Assembly (NCBI GenBank): GCA_003290165.1
Contig: QNQO01006950.1
Coordinates: 62,001 to 126,000, forward strand
Direction: 5' to 3'
DNA length: 64,000 nucleotides
DNA from: Berberis thunbergii
Taxonomy: Eukaryota; Streptophyta; Magnoliopsida; Ranunculales; Berberidaceae
Shown: positions 12,404 to 22,699 of the stretch, piece after piece
How the letters are laid out: each line of letters starts with the position of its first letter
Numbering within the stretch: the stretch's first letter is position 1
The notes under the pieces: generated by a model
Told to the model about the DNA's origin: nothing
Seen by the model: the letters and a program-made list of their open reading frames with translations, nothing else
Databases searched by the model: none
Position numbers and translations under genes: made by a program

Positions 12404-12795
12404 ATGCCCATCCGCAACGGTTTGGGAGCGCGGGGGTAAGCTATTGCCACGGCTTAGAGGCGTGGCCCATTTGAGGTGTCGCCAAATCACCATTCACGGC
12501 TAAAAACCGTGGCAACACATATTAGCAACGGTTTTTCGCTTGATGATTTTCAGCATTTAGCCACGGTTTTAAGCCGTTGCTAACATGATGGCCACAGTTT
12601 GCAGCCGTGGCAAGTGATGGCCACGGTTTTAAGCCGTGGCAAGTGCTAGCCACGATTTTAAGCCGTTGCAAACACGATGACCACGGTTTTAAGCCGTGGC
12701 AAGCATGAAATACCACGGTTTTAAGCCGTGGCCAGTCAAAACAAAATTCAAAAAAAAAAAGAAATCTAGTTTTTGCGAGGGTTTGAAACCGTTGC
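12404..12795. repeat. CACTA 1 left subterminal repeats
   Basis: At least ten copies of a roughly 20-bp partly palindromic unit such as CCACGGTTTTAAGCCGTGGC or AACCGTTGC occur in both orientations. Such units are the binding sites of the TNPA-type protein in En/Spm. The same unit fills 21990-22225 and 61150-61515. Confidence 0.85.
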
Positions 12796-13289
12796 AAATT
12801 AATATAATCGAAAAAAAATTACATTTTTTTTGCTGCTGCAGCAAATCAGTCCTTACTAAGGTGAATATTTTCTTCAAGTTATAGAGTATATCGTTAGCAG
12901 TTCGCAATTGTCAAAAAACAAATGAAAGAACTATATGGGCTAACTTTCAATCTGATCAAAACTCATGTACCAAGGACATTTTGTATTCAAAATATTCATA
13001 TAGATAGAAAGAAAAGCCAAAAAACAAAATAAAAACAGAGTTAGCAACTTTGTTATGGAGTTAGCAATCCATAACAGAGAGCACCTCCCTGCTCAATGCA
13101 CGTCCTTGCACCTGCAGCTCCAACCCGCACTCGCACTGCCACACCAAGCAGCACACCCTGCAGTACCCAGGCAGCATGTTGACGTCTGGCCGCAACTTGC
13201 CTCGCAGCAACAGGCCATCAGCCAGCAAACACCGCCTCACCCTGTTCGTGACACCACAGATTGTCCCTGCAGCTGTTCCAGGGTCTATC
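12796..13289. other. CACTA 1 interior, no supported gene
   Basis: A-rich sequence is followed by a GC-richer stretch (13075-13290) with a Gln/His-rich open frame that has no recognised motif. It may be another captured piece, but nothing supports a source. Confidence 0.4.
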
Positions 13290-13965
13290 TCTGCCCAGCA
13301 AATTCATCTAGAGCCGCACCGGAAAACAGGAGCCAGGGTGCTCAAGGACAGATGCTAGATTTTGTCTAGCAACAAAATCAACGGTACTTGGGCGCTTCTC
13401 AAAAACTAATGGACACGAACCTTTTTCAAGTGTAGATCGCCTACCCACAGATTGCTCATTTCTTTCCATGATCAATACTTCAACCTGTAAAAACATATGA
13501 TTAAAACCTACATCACTGGCTAAATCCTCATAGGAAAGGCTAAAGGTTTTCCTTCTCAACCTGATTTGAAGATTCCTTTTTGTATCCCTCAAATGCAAAT
13601 AGGAAGACCTTCTCATTTTGCTGCACAGGAACTCAGCTAAATCCCTGTAACACAACACTACTATTAAGCTACCATGCCACACTTTTAAAGGGAAACAATG
13701 ATAATAACACAATGAAGTTACAATGACATAGAGATGCAACATTCACTCCCTTAATCTAAGAAAAAAATGTCTGGCAATTACCCATACCCAATAGGAACTA
13801 AATAGAATAGTTTCGCAGATTGAAAATTATTGTCATTACGAAGAAAAGAAACCAGTAGTAAAACAAAACCTTACTTTGTAGGTGGTAACAAATGAAGGAG
13901 GTGCTGCCACGGCCACAGAACACTCAACATTTATAACATCAAAGACCGAGGTATCTGCATGACCT
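13290..13965 (-). pseudogene. Unrecognised exon-like fragments in CACTA 1
   Basis: Two or three exon-like blocks on the - strand have good coding character and splice-like borders. One (about 13965-13870) reads FDVINVECSVAVAAPPSF. A second (about 13645-13510) reads RDLAEFLCSKMRRSSYLHL. A third (about 13490-13310) reads IMERNEQSVGRRSTLEKG. They follow the myosin fragment on the same strand and look like captured host exons, but I do not recognise the source gene. Confidence 0.45.
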
Positions 13966-14154
13966 GAAAATATAAACACTTGTAGTTTTAAGCAAACAAT
14001 GGACTTCCAATTTTAAGCTCTCAATATAAAAAAACACTACACCCTGTCAGGCAATACAATTTAGCTTCACCTCACATTCCATTACATGAATTTAGCTAAT
14101 ATTATATTCCTATAAAAAAACACCTTGTCAAGACTTTCAAGTAGTAAAGTGCTC

Positions 14155-15000
14155 ATACAGAAACAGTTGAAAATTATTCTTGTTATTACTTCCAACATCC
14201 CAGCTGTACTCACTAACTTCAGTCATATTGACTGAGGCATCTGAGCTTCTCTCGGCATCGTCAGTTGCTAGGCTCTTCTTTGCAATGGATAGGCTGGACT
14301 GCAGAGATCGCATCTGTTTCTGCCATACTTCCTCCATGGACTTCATCTTCTGCTCATACTCAGACCAACGGCTCTCATACTGCTGGAGTCGTTGGTGAAG
14401 GATATCATTCTCTTCTTCTTTATCTCTTAAAGCAGCCTCTGCTCTGAGGACTCTTTTCTGTAGTTCTGCGAGAACTGATGGCTTACTAGGACCTGATCTG
14501 TCTCTGAACCCTGAATGCCAATTAAAGCTCGATTGGTATGTGAAACAATATGAAAGAATACAACATTGAGTATACAAGGACAAGGGTTAAAGAAAAAGTA
14601 AATGAAAGAGATCTTCTTTTGATCACTTGTTAGGATTTTATATATTTTATACCAAGTACAGATGTATGGTTAATGGTTATGTATATTAGAAACTCAAGGT
14701 AACACTTTTTCATGTCAAAAGAGCCATAGTTGTAGAAGATAACATCTCCATGTTAATAGCTGAAAAAACAGTTGGTAAAATGGCATCTGTGCCAATTATA
14801 CCATAATGGGCTAGAATGCACACTCCAGTTGGAAGCACGTGAGAAATGCAACAGCAAGTATAAACAACATACGTGAGTATATTAGATAGAAGAATTATAC
14901 AAAAACAATAAAAAAAAAAAAAATTTACCCTTTTGCCGGTTGCGGTCATCAAGCCAACATCTCCAGAACATCTTCTGACAAGCCAACCTCGAATAGCTGC
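14155..15000 (-). pseudogene. Captured class VIII myosin fragment (IQ/coiled-coil tail)
   Basis: Two exons with an intron are visible on the - strand. The first (15000 to about 14930) reads AIRGWLVRRCSGDVGLMTA, the last IQ-like part of the neck of plant class VIII myosins. The second (about 14525-14165) reads SVLAELQKRVLRAEAALRDK, DILHQRLQQYESRWSEYEQK and SMEEVWQKQMRSLQSSLSIA, the conserved coiled coil of this class, and ends around SEYSWDVGSN. These stretches are very close to the myosin VIII family as I know it. Motor and converter domains are absent, so this is a partial copy of about 150 codons. It lies inside a transposon, on the same strand as the transposase gene and downstream of it, so it is read as a captured fragment. 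Confidence 0.85.
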
Positions 15001-15059
15001 AAAATGAATTATCAAGCATCATGAACTGACCACAATCAACACATTGCCTGCAATGAGCA

Positions 15060-15545
15060 CCAGGTCAACCTTGAATGCCAAGAACTTGCCTGATTGTATC
15101 ACTACTGATGCAACACGAACATCTACAAAAATTTTCCGCGCAACCCTGCTTTTTATCTGCTTTGTATAACCATGGCAGCTCCCTGTCTCTGTAATAAGAC
15201 TTCATACTCTTTTCTAGCTCTCTCTCCACGAACAACTGCATGCATGTGGGAATGATGTTTGTTCCAAAAAGGATTTGAAACATATAGTTAGCTCTCTCTC
15301 GCAAATTATCTTTCTCTTATTGCTTGGATCTCGCAGATTGTTTTTCCTTATGTATGCCCACAGTTGCTTCACAATCTGATACAAACATAACAATGCTTTT
15401 AGGATCCTCATTCTCCAATATAAAAAATCGCTGATTATAAAGAACGTCAAACACAAATATCTGAACCGAAACATAATCCATCTCTGTGACTTCTTCTATG
15501 GAAATATCCTCCATGCAGATAATACAAGCTACCTCAGATGAGGAT
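15060..15545 (-). pseudogene. Unrecognised captured coding fragments, RING-like start
   Basis: Reading from 15545, an exon-like block gives EVACIICMEDISIEEVTEMD, which resembles the first zinc ligand pair of RING/ARIADNE-type ubiquitin ligases. It continues as VFDVLYNQRFFILENEDPKS, which does not fit that family. A later frame (15304-15065) reads ERELEKSMKSYYRDRELPWL and then a Cys-rich CRCSCCISSDTIRQVLGIQG. No single known gene accounts for all of it. It may be one unrecognised gene or several joined pieces. Confidence 0.4.
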
Positions 15546-16883
15546 TGCGCTGATTGATGACTCTTACGCTCAAGCTACTTAACAAAGGAATGAAAATAGA
15601 GTGTGAGGGTTCACCTGAGCTGCTAAAAGAGATTCTTTTGTGATCACCTGCAAAAAAACCATAATAACAGAACTGAGTTAACATGTGCAACAAAAGATAA
15701 ACTCTGCATATACCGTTTTGCTCCTAGTGACTTTAATCTTCTTGTCCCCTTATGAATCAACTTATTCTTTGATAGTTCACTTTGATCAATTATGCATGCA
15801 GACCAAAAAATATTTCACTTTTCATAATGATTACCCAGGAGATTAAAATTACGGTTCACTTATCTCCTAAGATGTCAGTGCATAATGTAAAAAAAGCAAC
15901 ACAAACATAATGCTCAACGTACAAACTGCCAATGGGTGGGTCTCTGTACACTTCAAGTTGCATGTTATTGAAATTTAACAACATATTATCAACTTAGAGG
16001 GAGTACCAAAGTATAATACTAGAAGTCCTTTAGTCTATGTAATGAAATTGCTCCATTGACCAAATGAAGGCTAAGAGTTCTCTGAACCTCCCTATCTCCA
16101 CTCACTTCACTGCAAAGTGCAAGGTTCAAGCAATTATAGAGAAGGTTAAGAATAGATAAATCATATCAGTTCATGGTAAGGTTGTTCTTCAAATAATTGT
16201 ACTTAAAAGACTTTTCCAAAATCAATGAATATATTGCACAGATAATGAGGTAATCTACATATTACACATGTTCCCCACAGTGGGTTGTGAAGAACCTTAA
16301 ACCTAACAAGAAAGTTTCATCTTTGCAGGTTGTAAAGAAAGCGTTAAACAGAACAAGAAAGTTGGGTCAGCAATAACCCCTTCTTCACAAAGGGGATTAG
16401 TCTAACGCAGCTGAATTGAATCCCCAACACCCTCACATCCAGATGTGTCCTACATTGTCATTTTATCAAACATCAAAAACACATAACCAAACTCGCAAAA
16501 ACAATAAAAAAAGCACAACAAACATCGCAATCCAAAGTCAATACTCATTTCACCCCAATAGCATTCTGCATCATATTAAACGACCGATCCCCTGCTGAAT
16601 TCCAGCACACCATCACGCTAACAGCAGAAAACAAACTAAGCAACAGAGTGCATCGGGACAGAGCACTCTGTCAAAACAGAGCGTGCTGTCCAGTGTATTG
16701 CAGCACCGAAAAAAACTGGACAGAGTAGCTCCAATTCTCGGCAGACCAGCCCTGTCAAAACCCTGCATATTAACATCAAAACGACACACAAGAAAACAGA
16801 GAGATGCATAAACTCAACTCAACTTGGATGTATGGAGTGTATACCGTGTCATAAACATCCACCTAAAAGAGATTAATGCATAC
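15546..16883. other. CACTA 1 interior, no supported gene
   Basis: AT-rich sequence without convincing exons. It may be intron or intergenic parts of captured genes. 16640-16760 has repeated ACAGAGC/CTGTC motifs also met near 17520, which suggests a shared small repeat. Confidence 0.4.
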
Positions 16884-17319
16884 CTTAGCCATTTCATTTC
16901 CTCTTTCTCCACACCCAACATAAACCACAGTGTCAAAGTAAGAGTACTGCATAGAAGCACAAAAAAAAAATGAAAACATGATGAACCAGACCACATTTCA
17001 ATTCTGAGAAGATTTCAAGTCAATAACCAATAAAAATTACCTTTGAAAGAGCTTGACTAATGACAGTTTTTCCACACCCAAAAGCTCCAGGTATGGCACA
17101 AGTACCTCCAAGAACTGAGGGGAAGAGTGCGTCAAGAACTCTCTGAAAAAGATGCACAAAACAAATAGTCAGCAAAAAACAAATTAAGATGAAGGATGTA
17201 GGCTCATAATAAAAGCAAACATGAAAAGAAGTATCCAGCCTGTGTCACCTGCCAGTTAGAAGTGGTCTATTTGCAGCAAGCTTTGATGCAACGGGCCTAG
17301 GTGTACGCACAGGCCAAGT
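16884..17319 (-). pseudogene. Captured V-type ATPase catalytic subunit A fragment, three exons
   Basis: Exon a (17319-17249) reads TWPVRTPRPVASKLAANRPL. Exon b (17142-17041) reads [20 protein letters not shown] followed by the Walker A loop GAFGCGKT and VISQALSK. Exon c (16946-16884) reads YFDTVVYVGCGERGNEMAK. All three keep AG/GT splice borders and intron lengths of about 100 bp. The family pumps protons into vacuoles and binds ATP with this subunit, which normally has about 620 residues. Here fewer than 80 are present. Exon a ends in GGCAG instead of GGCCAG, an apparent one-base loss. It lies in CACTA 1 between the RH28 and myosin pieces, on the same strand, so it is a captured fragment rather than a gene. 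Confidence 0.88.
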
Positions 17320-17802
17320 CTGCAGTGGTCCACTGAAGCATTGTGTCTTTAAGGGAGTTATGCTTGTTCAATTCATGTTACAATAGGAGCAAATCGGGAG
17401 GGTGCCATTCACAAGGAAGCGCATAGTACACATGAGAAAGGAAACTGTTACCTGCGCATATAAGCACCCTGACCACAAACCAGCACGTAACAGAGCAGCA
17501 ACAGCACGCAGCAAAAATTCAACACTCTGTCCAGCACAATGGACTGCATAATTCACTCTCCACACAGCAACCTGGGCCACAAATCAGCATGTAAAAATCG
17601 CCAGAGTAATCTAAATCTAACTTAGAGGTTGTGATTCCCTAGAGCTCCATCCATGTTTTTATTGGTATACAAATAAAGAAGATGTTTTTACCTTTTTCTT
17701 TTCTTAAAAACAAAGAAGATACTTCCTCACCGAAAAAAATCCAAGATGAAGCCTGTCACTAAAAGGCAGAACGATGAAAATAGCCACCTGCACATCGAAA
17801 AA

Positions 17803-17806
<4 letters not shown>
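17320..17806. other. CACTA 1 interior between captured pieces
   Basis: A 70-codon frame (17580-17368, - strand, Ala/Leu-rich) has no recognised motif. No clear splice-bounded exon of V-ATPase A or RH28 is found here. Confidence 0.4.

Positions 17807-17840
<34 letters not shown>
17807..17840. repeat. (AT)n microsatellite
   Basis: An uninterrupted run of about 17 AT units lies in the presumed intron after the RH28 fragment. Confidence 0.95.
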
Positions 17841-17841
<1 letters not shown>

Positions 17842-17881
17842 AACCAGGGCAATATACAAGCACCAACAACCACTATTTACA

Positions 17882-18489
17882 GAACTTGCCTTTGCAGTGT
17901 TAGCCATGAGCCTTTTCTCATTTTCTGTAACAAACCACGTCATTTTAGGGCGTGAATATATTTCTTCCCTATGCGCAATCAGATTTTCTGCCTGAAAAAT
18001 TATCATATTAGGAAGTCCAAAATAAAAAGGAAAGGGAAGTAAAAGCTGGTGGATGAGAGGATCAGATAGGAGTGAAGATAACAATACAATGAGGACGACA
18101 CTAGTTTATCTGATATTGGTTTACTAAAAACATCTACCTCATAAACTAAGTGATTTTCAGACTACTACTAATAGAGCATAAACAACAGCTTGCAAAAGAT
18201 TAGTGTAAGTAGAAGCACCTTGAAAAATAATAAAACAAACCTTTGTTGCCTATTTTCAGCTTTTCTTAGAGCTCTCTCTTCCCTGCAAACAGATGGAACT
18301 TTTATTTTCAAATAACACCAAAAAAAAATCTCACAAGTAGAGAAAATGCAGTTATGAGACAATAATAACATTTCTTTCTCGAGAACAACAGAAACTTGAT
18401 CTTCAATTTGTTCAATTGTCTGACACCACTTGGTTACAGATTGCTCTGTAACTATCCGACTCCTCAACTTTGAACCAGCTCTTTTAGCC
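17882..18489 (-). pseudogene. Captured DEAD-box RNA helicase 28-like C-terminal fragment
   Basis: Three exons lie in the gene's natural order on the - strand. The first (about 18489-18371) reads KRAGSKLRSRIVTEQSV and WCQTIEQIEDQVSVVLEKEM. The second (18281-18241) reads EERALRKAENRQQR. The third (17991 to about 17882) reads AENLIAHREEIYSRPK and TWFVTENEKRLMANTAKAS. These match the region behind the helicase core in plant RH28-type proteins, where ENLIAH and RPKRTWFVTE are conserved. The helicase core itself is absent. It is the first captured piece downstream of the TNPA-like gene and has the same orientation. Confidence 0.8.
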
Positions 18490-19029
18490 TATTTCACAAT
18501 ATTATGCGTCGTTGATAAACATTTACTTTGTCGTGTTGATAAACATTTACTTTGAGTCAACAAAAAGCACTACAAATTTGAAGACCTTGTAGCACTAGCT
18601 TATCGAAATAGAGAAATTTGAAGACCTAATCAGAGGGGACGTCAATCAAAAGCACCTGAACTCTATGAACTCCACTTTCAAATATAATGAAACTGAACAC
18701 AAAAATTGATAAAGGTAAACATACCCTCATCCCTCCTCCTTTATCCGGGCTTGGGACCGGCAATGTAAAAAAGAACATTTACATTGGCGGAGTTAAAAAA
18801 GGGTTGTTATAAATTTAAAAAACATAGGTAAGTATATATATACATATATTCAACAAGAAAACAACACTACTAAGATTACATATTTGGGACTACCAAATCC
18901 AAATTAAAATTACAAATTTGGGACTATCAAAACCAAATCAGCCAGGAGTGTGTAAGTCAAAAAACAAAAATGAACGTATCACTACTAAGGATATCGTTCA
19001 AGTTTGTAACTACTAAGGTAGTTGTAACT
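18490..19029. other. CACTA 1 spacer between transposase gene and RH28 fragment
   Basis: No gene is seen. A tandem duplicate GTTGATAAACATTTACTTTG (18511 and 18535) and a pair of near copies of TTTGGGACTACCAAATCC (about 18883 and 18917) are present. Confidence 0.5.
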
Positions 19030-20644
19030 TCAATCATCAAGTTCCACATGATTTTTACACCATACAAAGAAATCAACAACATCCAAATCCCCCATCATGT
19101 CTCCTTTTGGGTCACTCTTGTAAAGTTTCACCTCAGTCATATATTTGAAGCATAAGGAAAGTCTGATCTCTGTTGCAGGGTTCAATGATCCATGGAAATT
19201 GCAAGAGAATCGATGGATAGGATCTACAACCTCTTTTTCTATCGCAATGACATTCTTATGACAATCACAAACTTTGTAAGTCCTTGACACTGAAGGAACA
19301 AGATTGCTTGGAGAAGGAAACCTCTCAACACCTTGAGAAGATGGTGGTAATGGAGATGGAGGTAATGGATATTCTGGTTGTCTTGTCGATTGTGCACGGG
19401 GTGAAGGGGTATCTTCAGTTCTTTGTGTCCCTCCTTGTGTTCCCTCACTTGTTGATGGTCTCACGTAAGTTCCATTTTCAAGTCTCTCTCGTATCCATTG
19501 AACATTTTCTTCCAATCTATCATATTTTTGGCTCAATTTTTTTACTTCCAATGTTTTATCCAAAAGCAATGAACGAGCGGGAAGTGAGGCATCATACTTC
19601 CTTTTAGAGACGGTGGTTCCAACACAACGAACACGTCCCCTTTCTTCTTGGCCAAACACTTGGCTTAGAGGATCATTATCAATAGTGAGGTCAGTGGTAC
19701 CCTGGGTTGAAGATTCTTGCAAGGCGGCATTTTTTGCTTTAACTTGTTCCTTAAAAAAAATGAAAAAATAAAATAACACAAGACACAAATAATATTCAAA
19801 CAACTACAAAGTAAATTAAGAATTGTGTATAAAAGACATCATTGAGCACATACCATATATAGTTCAACACCATGCGAGGGTTTTCCATCCTTTTTCGTGT
19901 GACAAACAATCCATATATCAGTGCGTGTGACTAGTTCCCCATCAGGGTTCTTCTCAACCTATATACTTGAAAGATTAGTCTCAGCCTATATAGTTAAATG
20001 GTTATTATTGTACTAGTAGCTAGAAACTCAATTACCATTTCATACTCCACTTCTGCAGCACTCTTTTGGCCACCCCCCCCCCCATACATACTTTGAAACC
20101 TTTTTGTTTTTGGCATTTTGGGCTCTAATTGCCTTCGCTTCAGGGGTGCTCTCATAGCGAATAAACTCCTTCCAATCCTCCTCTCTTACACCATTTGGAA
20201 CATGCTTCTCTTGTTCCTCAATGGTAGGATACTTATCAAAATAGTTCTTCCTAAGATCTGCCTTGAACCTTCTAAAATATTCTGGCATTTTCTAATGCAC
20301 ACTCCTTTTCACATAATTTGGGATGTCGTATTCACGCTGCAAATAGGTCATTGAGATATAAGTTGACAATAAAATAAAACATTATGAAAATAAATGATGT
20401 AAAATCTCACCTTGAGGGCATTCCACACATCCTCTTTGTAATTGTTAGTAACATGGTTCCAACTCTTGAATTTGATGGGCACAAGTGTTTCAACAAGTTT
20501 TCCAATGCGTTTATTGAAATTTCTAGCACTAGGTCCAACTGCTAAACCATGGACATTGAACTTTATGGTCTTTTTAACTTCACTATCATCATTTGTAGAT
20601 GTAGTGACATCATTGGTGGAGAGATTGCCGCGAGTACTACCCAT
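19030..20644 (-). pseudogene. TNPA-like CACTA transposase gene (Transposase_24, Ptta/En/Spm type)
   Basis: Four exons are visible. Exon 1 (20644-20411) starts at ATG with MGSTRGNLSTND and ends NYKEDVWNALK at a GT donor. Exon 2 (20336 to about 20040) reads YFRRFKADLRKNYFDKYP, REEDWKEFIRYESTPEAK and NAKNKKVSKYV. Exon 3 (about 19958-19852) reads GELVTRTDIWIVCHTKKDG. Exon 4 (about 19745-19030) reads DPLSQVFGQEERGRVRCVG, then a coiled coil, a Pro/Ser-rich linker and the C-terminus. These are hallmarks of the plant Ptta/En/Spm (TNPA-like) family, which binds the subterminal repeats. An in-frame TAG after KRSVH in exon 2 and a frame slip in the G/C run at 20075-20087 suggest loss of function. A TTG codon three codons upstream is not the likelier start. 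Confidence 0.85.
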
Positions 20645-21989
20645 TTCTATCAAATTGACTTTGTCTCACAAATTGGTGTCCTGAACCACCTGAACAAATA
20701 GACATGATGTAAAAAAATGCATTTCCTAGTTGCAACAATAGTGACTTCTAAAGTGATCACCTGACTTCTAAAGTGATCAGAAATAACTTAAAACTTCATT
20801 TTTTGGGTCACCAAACAATACAAGCAAGTGTCAACCAATTTGAACCCAAGTTGAAAAATCTTAGCCCATAGATTAATATAATAGTCGAAAAACTATTGAA
20901 TATCATTTTTGTAAACTATAGTCAAAGGGATCTTCTTAAAACCAATCTAAAATCTAGAAAAACCAGATTAAGAGAAAACAAATCAAAACCTCAAACCTGA
21001 AATACGTCTTCCGAGCCCGAAATGACTTCAAAGGGATAAAATTTGCGGAGGCTGTCAAGTTTCTAGCTCTAAAAGCCCGAAATGCTTTCTTTCACTTCTT
21101 CTTTCTCTTCACACTCTCTTCTGCTCCTCTTTCTCACTCTGATCTGAAACTATTGTAATACCTCTGCCGTTGGCACTACTACAGAGTACATTGTACCTTC
21201 ACGAAATTGTCGAAATTTGAAACACCCATTAAATTTTTCCAGGATACCCTTTTCTTAGTAAATTCACGCATTTTACCGGATATCCATGATCATCACTACT
21301 TCCAATCCAATTTCTCATCTAACTCATCCCAAAGGCCTAAATTTTACACATTCAACAAAGTACATCTAAAACCACTACTCCAAACAGACACTGAAACTAG
21401 TTCACAAATCCACCATTCCACCTTGCAATCATCATAATCAAACTAAAGACGATCTGGGTAAGTATAAAGTTTGAATCTTTGATTGCTTATTTGAAGAAAT
21501 GGGGATCCGACGCTTTGATCTCTGCTGTGTTTTGCTGAAATGGGTTGGAGAGGAAAGATCTGCTTTGCTGAAAGGATTTTTTTTTAATCTAAAACAGATC
21601 TGAAGAAGAAGAGGAGATCTAAAGAAGAAGAAGGATCTTACCTGAAAGGAGATCTAAACCGAAAGAGGGACGAAAAGATCAGTGTGTTCTTCTTCTTGTT
21701 CTTCTCACCAAACTCAACATTGGAGGCACTTACGAACTCTCCTCTAAGAACCGGAGGAAGGACGCAAATTTTTTTCTCAACTGTGACATTTTAGGGTTTT
21801 GGGAGATCAGTGTGTGGTTTCGGGAGATCCATGATGTTAGGGTTTGAAACAAAGGGTTGATCAGTACAGAGTTGGGGGGGGGGGGGGAGATGGAGGGGGA
21901 ATGCAAATTTTTTTCGCAACCGCGAAATTTTTTCGCCCGCGAGAAATCGACTCGACTTATCCACACATCCACGTGCAACACACGTGCAT
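20645..21989 (-). promoter_or_regulatory. CACTA 1 5' leader and promoter region of the TNPA-like gene
   Basis: The 1.3 kb between the right terminal repeats and the TNPA start has no convincing coding frame. GAAGAAGAGGAGATC-like purine tracts (21600-21680) and CTTACCTG (RC of a donor, near 21640) suggest a 5' UTR with an intron, as in En/Spm. A G-run is at 21877-21888. Confidence 0.45.
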
Positions 21990-22225
21990 TTTCATTTATA
22001 GCAACAATTTTAAGCCCTTGGCCATTATAGCCACGATTTTTGGCCAAGGAAAACAAACCAACGATTTTGAGCCGTGGGCAAGCCTTTTGGTGTAGTGATT
22101 ATAGCCACGGTTTTTATTTTTTTTCCACGGTTTTAGGCCGTCGGCCATTATGGCCACGGTTTTTGGCCGTGGCAAATAAACCAACGGTTTAGAGCCGTGG
22201 CCATCTCCGTGTAGCTAAACATGCC
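21990..22225. repeat. CACTA 1 right subterminal repeats with an internal copy of the terminal repeat
   Basis: The zone holds several units such as GCCACGGTTTTTGGCCGTGG. A second exact copy of TTTTGGTGTAGTG lies at 22085-22097, 141 bp inside the true end, in the same direction. Confidence 0.85.
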
Positions 22226-22241
22226 TTTTGGTGTAGTGGTC

Positions 22242-22699
22242 ATATCTAGTCGTGGCTTGTCGCGACACTTATGGTTGCAGATTTTGCACCCCCACAGACC
22301 ATATTTGAGGGTAGCGTTTGGTAGATCATTGTTTGGCTTGCTTTGGGTTGTTCGCCTTGCTTGCGCTATCGGACAACAAGTCCTTACTCCATGTTGATCA
22401 AATGCCTTAGTATACTATCTTGTGTATCCTGTTCGCTTATCTTTGTTCTCACTTGCAGTTTGCTCGCATCGGAGGGTTTGCAAGTTTTCGACGGACGCTG
22501 TCGTAGCGAAATTACCTGAGCGAGTCTTTTACTTTAGTTCGCATTGTATTCAGATGCCCAGTCTTTTGTATCCACCTTAGGGTGTTCGTAATATGTAGTC
22601 TTTTTGTGTCTGCTGTTACATCTTTCCAATAATCAATAGAGTTTTTTTTTTCGTAATTCTCCTTTTATTTCTTAAATGATTGCAAATCGAATAAGCTTT
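22242..22699. other. Element B sequence after the CACTA insertion, no gene
   Basis: No pol motif is found. Read on the + strand the stretch looks like an untranslated end, with AATAATCAATAGAG near 22630. It is the continuation of 11421-12390. Confidence 0.45.

Larger units (their letters stand above)
12391..22238 (-). mobile_element. CACTA (En/Spm) transposon 1, 9848 bp, carrying host gene fragments
   Basis: Both ends carry a perfect 13-bp terminal inverted repeat CACTACACCAAAA (12391-12403 and 22226-22238). It is flanked by a 3-bp target duplication GTC (12388-12390, 22239-22241), as typical for CACTA elements. Both subterminal zones hold many short palindromic repeats. Inside, on the - strand, a TNPA-like gene (Transposase_24 type) is followed by fragments of an RH28-like helicase, V-ATPase subunit A, unknown exons and class VIII myosin. 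No TNPD (Transposase_21) gene is seen, so it probably depended on another element for movement. Confidence 0.92.

Noticed and set aside
12404..12795. Regularly spaced short repeats resembling a CRISPR array
   Set aside because: Units are palindromic, alternate in orientation, have irregular spacers and stand at CACTA ends in a plant genome.
17704..18084. A 126-codon - strand frame with an Ile-Tyr run
   Set aside because: The run is a translated AT microsatellite in an intron; only the part 17882-17991 is an RH28-like exon.
14155..18489. Functional genes for myosin VIII, V-ATPase A and RH28
   Set aside because: Each lacks most of its domains and all lie within CACTA ends.
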